DNA from: Stagonosporopsis chrysanthemi
Taxonomy: Eukaryota; Ascomycota; Dothideomycetes; Pleosporales; Didymellaceae
Direction: 5' to 3'
Assembly: GCA_022560025.1 (NCBI GenBank)
Contig: JAFISE010000128.1
Location: 1-64,000 of the forward strand
Length of the DNA stretch: 64,000 nucleotides
A program made the position numbers and the translations under genes. Of this stretch, positions 56,183 to 64,000 are shown one piece after another. How positions within the stretch are numbered: position 1 is the first letter of the stretch; each line of letters starts with the position of its first letter. The notes below the pieces were generated by a model that saw nothing but the letters and a program-made list of their open reading frames with translations, was not told where the DNA came from and ran no database searches.

Positions 56183-58142
56183 TTAGACACCACCACCCCA
56201 CCTAGGCGCATTGAGGATAATACCCATCAAGCAGCCCGACATCAAACCAGCACAAGGAAGCGTAATGAACCAACCCATGTAGATCCAGGCAACCATGCGC
56301 CAGTTGATAGTCCTCCAGGTACCGTTACACAGACCAACACCAACAGTCGCACCAGTGATGCACTGTGTAGTTGACACGGGCAAAGCTAGCTTAGTGGCCA
56401 TAATAATGGTGCAAGCAGCACCGAGTTCCATGGAGAATCCACGTGCAGGCGAGTGGAGAGTGATCTTGTTACCAAGCGCACGCATGATGTTGTAGCCGTA
56501 TGTCCAGAGACCGACAACGATACCGGCACCTCCAAAGGCGAGAATCCAGAGAGGGACGGGTACCTTGGATGAGATCTTTGCACTGCATAGTTTTAGTGTA
56601 GACAGTGGCGGTGAAGGTGGAGACTTACGTAGACCATATGAAGTAGATGGTGGTGTAAGGGCCGATGGCGTTGGAGACATCGTTGGCACCGTGGGCGAAA
56701 GAGGTAGTCGAAGCAGTCATAATCTGGAGGAAGGAGTAGGTGTACTCAGCGCGGTTGTCGTAGTGCTCGCCGGTAGCGTGGATCTTCTCAATGTCGCCAG
56801 AGAGGAAGTCCTTGTGCTTCTGCTGGTCGACAACGTCCTGCTCAACACCGCGAAGAGCAGCGTACTTGACCCAGTAGAACATAACTGCTGGAGTATACCA
56901 GGCGCCAGGAGGAGGCGTCTTCTTGGGCTTAGACAACTTGCGGAGAGGATGCCCGGCGACAGCAGCAGTAGCGGGTTCGGGAATGGGGGCGATGTCAGAG
57001 TCACTGCGGTCCATCTTAGGTTTCGAGACGTGAGCACCACCCTTCTCGATATCTTCGACGTTGTTGGGAGCGTTAGCGGTAGCGGCCTCGTTAGCACGCT
57101 TAGCCGCAAGCTGCTCAGCGGTCAAATGGCCCGCGTAGAAATCAGGGATGAGTCCAGTGGTGACACCAGCAGGGCGCTCGCGAGGCTCCGGACGCCTTAG
57201 AAGGAGAGGTCCCTTGATGATCTCCCAGTTCTTCAGCTCCCAGTCGTCCTTGAGGATCTTGCGGTGCAGGAAGGGGATGAAGAATGTAGCGATGATCAGC
57301 GCGACAGTACCACCAACACCGAAAGCGACACCGACTGACTGGTAGTCATTGAGGGTGATCTTGGCAGATCCTCCCTTCCAGACAATGAGGAGAGCAAGGA
57401 GGAAGGAGGTGAGGAAAAAGTAGATAGGGACCATGATGAAGGCCTTCTTGACGGGATTTTCGCGCCTCATGACTCCGTATTTGGTAGCCAGGAAGATTAT
57501 TGCACCAAAGCATCCGGAGATACCAGGAGCGATACCCCAGGCAGCAAAGACCGAAGAGACACCCTTGAAAGACCAGTTTACGCCTTGGGGTCCAGCAGCA
57601 GCGATACCAACACCGATAACACCACCCATGATGGAATGTGTTGTCGAGACGGGCATGGTGAACCTTGTGGCGATAGTGAGGTATACAGCGGAACCGGTGA
57701 TGGCACAAACCATACCTGTACCATGATTAGTTGTTAGGGTCAAGAGTTAGGTTAATTTGTCACTTACCCAACCTGTACACGAGTCAGCAACTGACAACCT
57801 CATACCAGAGATTGGTTGACTTACATGAGTACACTAGGGTCTGATTCAAATAGAGAGATGGAGATAACCTTGGTACGGATAGTGTCTGTAACACGAGAGC
57901 CTACAAGCATGGCACCGGCGAACTCCATGACAGAGGCGATACACATGGCTTGCTTGAGAGTGAGCGAGCGTGAGGCGACCGAGGTCGCGAAAGAGTTGGC
58001 CACATCGTTGGCACCTATTAAAACGTGTCAGTGAAGTGTTTGTCAGAGGTATGATGGGACACCGACCAATGTTCCACGCATCAAGAAATGCGAAGATGGT
58101 ACCAATGGCGAAGAGGTAGTCAAACTGCGAAAGGGCAGCCAT
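56183..58142 (-). CDS. pho-4: PHO-4/Pho89-type phosphate permease with a 5-nt microexon (five exons, 585 aa)
   Basis: Exons are 58142-58067, 58014-57825, 57772-57768, 57715-56629 and 56582-56183, with a total of 1758 nt in phase. Two PiT signature repeats are present: AWNIGANDVANSFATSVASRSLT at the N-terminus and FAHGANDVSNAIGPYT near residue 440. MPVSTTHSIMGG and LPVSTTQCITGA occur in the matching halves. About twelve hydrophobic helices flank a central hydrophilic loop of about 170 residues. Neurospora PHO-4 and yeast Pho89 are plasma-membrane Na+/phosphate symporters induced by phosphate starvation. The 5-nt exon GTTGG between two 52-bp introns is needed to produce SVLMLGMVCAITGS; skipping it shifts the frame. 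Confidence 0.93.
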
Positions 58143-59893
58143 TTTAACGATCTGAACTGGTCGACGGTCCCGATGGACTGGCTGCTCGACGGATGGATGG
58201 CTGCTTCACGCCAGGAACCAGGTGCACTCTATATACCACCCAACCTCTCACACGTGCAATCCTTACCGTCCTCACACCAGAATCAACTCAAACGCCACCT
58301 TTGGACCATAATCCAATCAACAGATCAAGTCGTCTCATGTGCTCGAAGGCCTATCAACCCAGGCCACCGGAACGATTCCAAAAACGGGTGAAGCCCGTGT
58401 AAGAGAGAGGCGAATCACCTTGGCCGCTTGGAAGCGCGGGTGACCTCGCCTCCCAGACAATTGATCGGGTGTCAAGAGATTGGTGATAGTCTCATTCGTA
58501 GTTCCGCTGACATGGAGGATGAAAGTATCCACTTGGCGCCATATCGCCAAGCTTGAAATCGCTTGGGGTTCCGCCCCTGGCATCGTCCGCGCTAGCCCAA
58601 TACAATGATCGACAGGAACCAATGGGGAGTGGAGACTCCACCACGAGGTGATCGTGTTGCTTGTGTATGGTGCTGTATTCCGACAGAACGCAAGTGTAAA
58701 CTTGCACCTCCTTCAGAACGAGCATCTTGCCATGCGATCCTGTGCCGACTACCGGCTTTGCCATGTGGTTACCTCCCTTTGCCAACAGTGACCTTGCATT
58801 GTTCTGGGTATGTTCTAGGTATGAATGTTCATGGGTGTGATGATCAGTTGTGCTTGAAAGTAATTCGAAGTTGAGTGAAGGGTTATGGCTGCAGGTGAAC
58901 GAGCAGAACATCGCGACTACCTAGTGGTATCGTGTAGTGGTACACTGCCCCTCTGGTTGTTTATTAAGATGTTAGCGAATGGAGCACACGAGCAGTTGAG
59001 AGACGTCAGGCATACCTCGACAGAAGTCGCGCACGATGCCTAGCAATGATCGGCCATCCTATCAATGTCCGCAAGCGACGACTGAACATGTCGCTGCTCA
59101 TGCTTGCCAGTCAGGCCGCGGTGAACAGGCCGACATTGTTTTCGCCATGCCACCCTAATTGGGCATACTGTCAACCAATGACCAGAAATTGATAGCGTTC
59201 GGAGACCGGCTTGAACTGATTGGTGGTCGGCGTGGAGGTGGTCGCAATGTTGCTTGTAGAAGTCGGAGCACGCGAGACATACAAGACATTGAAAACCTTG
59301 ATACGGCTATTGCATTCAATGACAGTCAAGAAGAACCCCACGTGTAGGGCAACCAGTCTCACAAGTTCGAGAGGCGTGATGTGGCTGCGAATTGCCAATA
59401 CCTAAGCAGTCTTGTCGAAAATGGGCGCGCTTGGTGGGTGTAGTGGATAGAGGATTTGCCAAGAGCCCAAGTTTTCGACATTGCATGAGTTCAGCTTCCC
59501 TTTGAACAAGGCCCATCAGAACTGCAAGATGTCGTCCAACTTGGACAAAGTTGCCAGCGTCTGTGCTCAGTACATCTGCGTGGATCGCTGTGGACTCCAG
59601 GCCTGGTTCTTTGAAAAGGCAAGTTTATCTCCTAGAGGGACGCTCTCGTAGGAGTATCGATTGGAGGAGACACCGCACGTTTAATGCTGATTGCTAGCAT
59701 CATTTCCGGATCTTTCGATAGTGCCACTAAGCTCCTTGTATGGAAGAGAGGATGCTGGCCAATCTTTCCCAAGCAGTTGCCACTCAGGACAGTTTAGGCA
59801 TCCTTCAACCACATGTTTCCAGTCGGTGAACGAAGCGATGGCCAAGGTGCTCGGCCTGGTATTCTGTAAGTTCAATCCATTGCCTAATTGCGT
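58143..59893. other. Intergenic 1.75 kb, no supportable gene
   Basis: Promoter side of the phosphate permease at the left. Short frames on both strands overlap each other and have no motif. Confidence 0.5.
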
Positions 59894-60349
59894 TCAGTCC
59901 CCTAGCCGATATACAGAGAATCGTAATCGAAGACCGGGAGAGGGGGTCAACGAATCGATTGGGTTCGTCAGCACCTGCCCCGGTATGGAGTAGTTATTGC
60001 GGCGTGTAGACAATGCCACGACTTCCAGATCGCACGCCAGGCCTTCTAGCCAAGGGTTTTCAGCCGTCGTGAGGTTCAAGATACCGGTGTGTCGATCTCG
60101 TCTTAGCAATGTTCCTTCCTCTAAGGCTTCAAAGCCCCTAGTTGTTGCCGCAGTAAAGAAAGTATCCCAGAACTTGATGTTACACGCGTCAATAAACGAT
60201 GCGCTGTATACAATGACCCGGAATTCGTGGTGAAATATTAATCTGGCAGAGCCGCGGAATAGGGTTTGATGCCGTTCAGCCTTAACAGATAGGTACACCT
60301 GCACAAGCGTTGATAGTCCCAAAGAGTGGCACAGCAATGCAGTGACCAT
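59894..60349 (-). CDS. Possible hypothetical protein, 151 aa or part of a spliced gene
   Basis: The frame reads like protein over most of its length (FHHEFRVIVYSASFIDACNIKFWDTFF, then NPWLEGLACDLEVVALSTRR). A second protein-like frame at 60485-60282 may be an upstream exon, and GTGCTGACG after IPGQ could start an intron toward 59700. I could not find a splice combination that satisfied frame and consensus everywhere. Family not recognised. Confidence 0.35.
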   Translation of the reverse strand: MVTALLCHSLGLSTLVQVYLSVKAERHQTLFRGSARLIFHHEFRVIVYSASFIDACNIKFWDTFFTAATTRGFEALEEGTLLRRDRHTGILNLTTAENPWLEGLACDLEVVALSTRRNNYSIPGQVLTNPIDSLTPSPGLRLRFSVYRLGD

Positions 60350-60728
60350 GTATCAGAAGCTTCCATTGAAGCTCACTGAAGTGACAGATCAAGAGTCGAT
60401 CATATGGCTGCAGGGCTGACAGTGAAATAAGGCCATTGCTGTGGCACATGGAGTCATAAAGAACTGCTTCCCAAGGCTCATTCATGATGTCTGACTAGAC
60501 AGTGATCATGGTCTGCGAAGCTGAGAGTTGAATACATCATGGCGCTGATGTTTGGACTCGAACTTCCTAGTGCATGAAGTTAGAGAGGCTGTAGCGTGGG
60601 GGACTAACCGCATTTGGGCCTAATTGGCCTGTTTCGCGCTACGACGCGAAACCGCGTCGCTGGGGGAACACGCGCATCAACCGCCCACTTTTCCTTTGCT
60701 TGACCCCTCACACATAACAGCAGACACC

Positions 60729-62944
60729 ATGGCGGACAGACAGACAGCGTACTCAATCAGCATCTTCGGAACCCAGGCGGGCGACGAGCGTCAAGATGGT
60801 ACCTCCCCATCGCGAGTCCAGCAACAGCTGGTCGACTTTATCATGGATTTCCACCTCGACAACATCTTCCTCTACAGAGATCAGATTCGCGAAAACATAC
60901 TTGTGAAACAGTACTACTGTGACATCGACATTGCGCATCTAATCTCGTACGACGAAGAGCTTGCGCATAAGCTCCAGCAAGACCCTGCCGAGATCCTGCC
61001 GCTTGTAGAGTGACTGATTCTCCTTGTAATGCATTCGCTAATATCAAACAGTTCGAAGCAGCGCTCAAGACATGCACACAACGTATCGTCTACCCCTCAC
61101 AACGGAACATCAAGCTTCCTGAGCACCAGCTCCTGCTCCATTCGTCTGCCTCAGAACTCTCCATCCGCGACCTCACAGCGAACAATGTTTCACATCTCGT
61201 ACGCATACCCGGTATCATTATCGGCGCTTCCACGCTCTCCTCGAAAGCCACAGTTCTGGCAATCCGGTGCCGGAACTGCCAGCACGAAGAAATGCTTCCT
61301 GTGTCAGGCGGCTTTGCTGGTGTTTCGCTTCCAAGAACATGCGCGCGAAAGGCGGGCGAGGGTGAGGACAGATGTCCTATGGATCCATACTACGTCATGC
61401 ACGAACGCTGTGGGTTCATTGATCAACAAGTGCTTAAGCTGCAGGAAGCACCTGATCAGGTGCCTGTAGGAGAGCTGCCTCGACACATCATGATCTCAGC
61501 AGATCGCTACCTCGCCAATAGGGTCGTTCCTGGTACACGATGCACAATCATGGGCATCTTCTCGATCTACCAGCAGAAGGGCTCGAAGAAGTCATCCAGC
61601 GCCGCAGTCGCCATCCGCAACCCCTACATCCGAGCAGTGGGCATCCACGCAGATGTTGATCACACGAATAAAGGAAACGCCGTGTTCACGGAGGAGGAAG
61701 AGCAAGAGTTCTTGGAGATGAGCCGGAGGCCTGATATTTATTCGGTATTCGCCAAGTGCATCGCACCCTCAATCTACGGGAACGAAGATATCAAGAAGGC
61801 TATTGCATGTCTGCTGATGGGTGGTTCCAAGAAAATACTGCCTGATGGCATGAAACTGCGTGGTGACATCAATGTGCTGCTTCTTGGAGATCCAGGTACA
61901 GCCAAGTCTCAGCTGCTGAAGTTCGTTGAGAAGGTCTCGCCTATCGCTATCTACACATCTGGAAAAGGGTCATCTGCGGCAGGTCTGACAGCATCCGTTC
62001 AACGCGATCACAACACGCGCGAATTCTACCTCGAGGGTGGAGCCATGGTGCTCGCAGATGGTGGCGTCGTATGTATCGACGAGTTCGACAAGATGAGAGA
62101 CGAAGACCGGGTAGCGATCCACGAAGCCATGGAGCAGCAAACCATTTCCATTGCCAAGGCCGGCATCACAACAATCCTCAACTCGAGAACATCAGTACTA
62201 GCCGCCGCAAACCCTATTTTTGGACGCTACGACGACATGAAGACGCCCGGCGAAAACATCGACTTCCAAACTACCATTCTCTCACGTTTTGACATGATCT
62301 TCATCGTGCGAGACGAGCATGACCGTGGCCGCGACGAGAGGATTGCCAAGCACGTCATGGGTATTGCGATGGGAGGGCGCGGTGTAGAGGAGACAGTCCA
62401 GGCTGAGATCCCGATCGAGAAAATGAAGCGCTATATCACTTACTGCAGGCAGAAGTGCGCGCCTCGTCTCTCCCCCGAGGCCGCCGAGAAGCTCAGTTCG
62501 CACTTCGTCAGCATCAGGCGGCAAGTTCACGCATCTGAAATAAATGCAAACCAGCGAAGCAGCATCCCCATTACGGTCCGTCAGCTGGAAGCTATTATTC
62601 GTATCACAGAGTCGCTAGCTAAACTCTCACTCTCGCCCATTGCCGATGAGTCGCACGTTGACGAAGCCATTCGCCTCTTCCTTGCATCCACCATGGATGC
62701 GGTAACACAGGGTGAAGGCCAGAGCTCAAAGGAGCTGATGGACGAGACAAACAGAGTGGAAGAGGAGCTGAGGAGGCGTATGCCCATTGGGTGGCAAGTC
62801 AACCTGTCCTCGCTCAAGCGGGAGTTTGTTGATGGAAAGGGTTACTCAGAGCAAGCTCTTGCACGAGCATTGCATGTGATGGCTGCCAGAGAGACGATCA
62901 GGATGCGACATGGTGGGAGTGTAGTCTTCAGAGCAGGCGCTTAA
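60729..62944 (+). CDS. mcm5: MCM5 (Cdc46), replicative helicase subunit (two exons, 722 aa)
   Basis: Exon 1 (60729-61004) and exon 2 (61052-62944) flank a 47-bp intron (donor gtagag, branch cgctaat, acceptor acag), giving the conserved AEILPLFEAALK join. N-terminal A domain, then the zinc finger starting CRNCQHEE with the second pair in [12 protein letters not shown]. The AAA+ core has Walker A GDPGTAKS (371-378), Walker B CIDEFDKM (433-440) and the arginine finger SRFD (503-506), followed by a C-terminal winged helix. MCM5 is one of six subunits of the MCM2-7 helicase loaded at origins in the nucleus. Length is normal for Mcm5; start is in ACACCATGG. Confidence 0.97.
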
Positions 62945-63191
62945 TAGATGAGGATCTCGACTATGACCTAACGAAGGGACCACTATACAGTGCGTCATGT
63001 TGGTGTTTCGGAGTCAGTGCAACGGCTTTTGCATCTAGATACTCCAGGTATACAATTCTATTCTCCGTTTGAGCAATGCTGGTCAAATGACGATGCATAT
63101 GCCGTAATCATAACTTGATACATATGGCTAATCTAAACATGCTATTCGGTGTACTGTATGAAGCGGAACGCAGAATGGTAGCTGGACACTC

Positions 63192-64000
63192 TCAACTGTA
63201 CATACGCCCCTTCACTAACGGATGAACATCCTGGCTCGAGAAAGCACAATGACCAACCCCGTCCACATCAGTACTAACAACACCCCACTGCAGCTTCTGC
63301 TCTGAAAGCACAACCTCATCCCGCTCCACGCGCTTCTCGGGGTGGCAGGCCGCACTAATTGCCAAGCTGCAGCTCCCCGCGAGCGGCATTCCAGGTCTGT
63401 ATGGTATGTGCCCAAAGCCGACGACTGCTGCAACCATCAAAACTCCAAGAATGATGGCAGATAACATGGCGATAGGGGAATAGCCGGCCGTTTTTGTTAC
63501 TAAGTCCTGGTCCAGGCCTGTTCTTTCTTCCGGTATCGGCTCGCCGTTTTCTCTGTAGACGTCGATAGAGACAACGAAGATGCTTTGTGAGACGAGCCAG
63601 TGCAGTGTGCCGCTGAGAATTACAAGGGGCAGCCCGAAACGGTATGGAAGTTGAAGGAAGTAAGTTGATCGTTGGTGTCCGGCTGATTTGCGGGATACGC
63701 GAAGTCCTTTCTGCTTGTGTGCGTAAGACGTCCATTCATAGCCCATGAGCATGGCAGTGAAGAGGCTGTTGTATGCGAAGTAGAGGAACGACAAAACGAC
63801 CTGAGGTAGATTGGCTATGAGAGCAAGGGAAACCATGTCTGTGGGCATCAAGGCGCTAGATATTAGTGTCCGTGGATCGACTGTACCGAATCCAATACTG
63901 AAGGCGTCGCTGGTACTGGTGGCCATGAGTCGATTGATTTCCTTGACGCCCCAGATAAGTAGTCCACTAACGGTGGCTAGGACGATTGCAAATCTGGTTG
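63192..64000 (-). CDS. DUF6536-type multi-pass membrane protein, 5' part outside the window
   Basis: The frame is open to the right edge: codons before the ATG at 63926 continue as IVLATVSGLLIWGVKEINRLM, so the ATG is internal and the gene is partial. Visible motifs are FGTVDPRTLIS, NLPQVVLSFLYFAYNSLFTAML, KGLRVS...GHQRSTYFLQLPYRFGLPL and LHWLVSQSIFVVSIDVY. These are the C-terminal helices of the large fungal membrane family annotated as DUF6536. Function of the family is not known to me. It converges with mcm5 across a 247-bp spacer. Confidence 0.85.
   Translation of the reverse strand, partial: TRFAIVLATVSGLLIWGVKEINRLMATSTSDAFSIGFGTVDPRTLISSALMPTDMVSLALIANLPQVVLSFLYFAYNSLFTAMLMGYEWTSYAHKQKGLRVSRKSAGHQRSTYFLQLPYRFGLPLVILSGTLHWLVSQSIFVVSIDVYRENGEPIPEERTGLDQDLVTKTAGYSPIAMLSAIILGVLMVAAVVGFGHIPYRPGMPLAGSCSLAISAACHPEKRVERDEVVLSEQKLQWGVVSTDVDGVGHCAFSSQDVHPLVKGRMYS

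Overview
The window looks like nuclear DNA of a filamentous ascomycete, most probably a dothideomycete (Pleosporales-like). The genes are dense and lie on both strands. Introns are short (about 45-60 bp) with GTAAGT/GTGAGT/GTATGT donors, CTAAC/CTGAC branch sites and CAG/TAG acceptors. The gene set is typically fungal: a HapX iron regulator, mannitol dehydrogenase, GH72 wall transferase, DUF1996 protein, LCCL membrane protein and PHO-4 type phosphate permease. Nothing points to a bacterial, viral or organellar origin. Exon joins below were worked out by hand and are given only where frame, splice sites and family alignment agree.

Layout. 0-3.3 kb: a 20-bp tandem repeat at the edge, then sequence without a supportable gene. 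3.3-11 kb: a small Cys-rich protein, three oxidoreductases (two SDRs and an aldo/keto reductase), a short 2EXR-like protein, the NatC subunit Naa38 and a mitochondrial protein. 11.6-23.3 kb: an LCCL membrane protein, an aromatic/aminoadipate-type aminotransferase, a four-helix membrane protein, the Tlg1 SNARE, a METTL25-like methyltransferase and an E2-fold protein without its catalytic cysteine. 24-34 kb: a GH72 glucanosyltransferase, a pepsin-fold protein without catalytic aspartates, Sgt1, a protein with DXO/Rai1-like motifs and a questin-oxidase-like protein. 36-44.4 kb: DUF1996, GH2 exo-glucosaminidase, acyl-CoA dehydrogenase and mannitol dehydrogenase. 45.9-53.5 kb: an unrecognised protein, an RWD/DUF1115 protein, a HerA/FtsK-type ATPase interrupted by one in-frame stop, and HapX. 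53.5-56.2 kb: a gene-poor stretch with an iron-GATA palindrome and a tRNA-Ser gene. 56-64 kb: a phosphate permease with a 5-nt microexon, a long spacer, MCM5 and a truncated membrane protein.

The most unusual item is the tRNA-Ser(GCU) gene at 54732-54874. Read contiguously it lacks a proper 5' acceptor strand. Removing a 53-nt segment with perfect mRNA-type splice signals (GTATGT donor, TACTAAT branch, CAG acceptor) restores a complete cloverleaf with all seven acceptor pairs and a closed D stem. A second, ordinary 9-nt intron lies at the canonical 37/38 position. A spliceosomal-type intron inside the D stem of a nuclear tRNA is not something I know to be described.

The second theme is iron control. 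Two ATCTGATAA sites, the fungal SreA-type consensus, lie just upstream of hapX, and an inverted pair of the same motif lies 0.6 kb downstream of it. The remaining genes are mostly housekeeping (secretion, replication, wall, primary metabolism) and do not form an obvious biosynthetic cluster.
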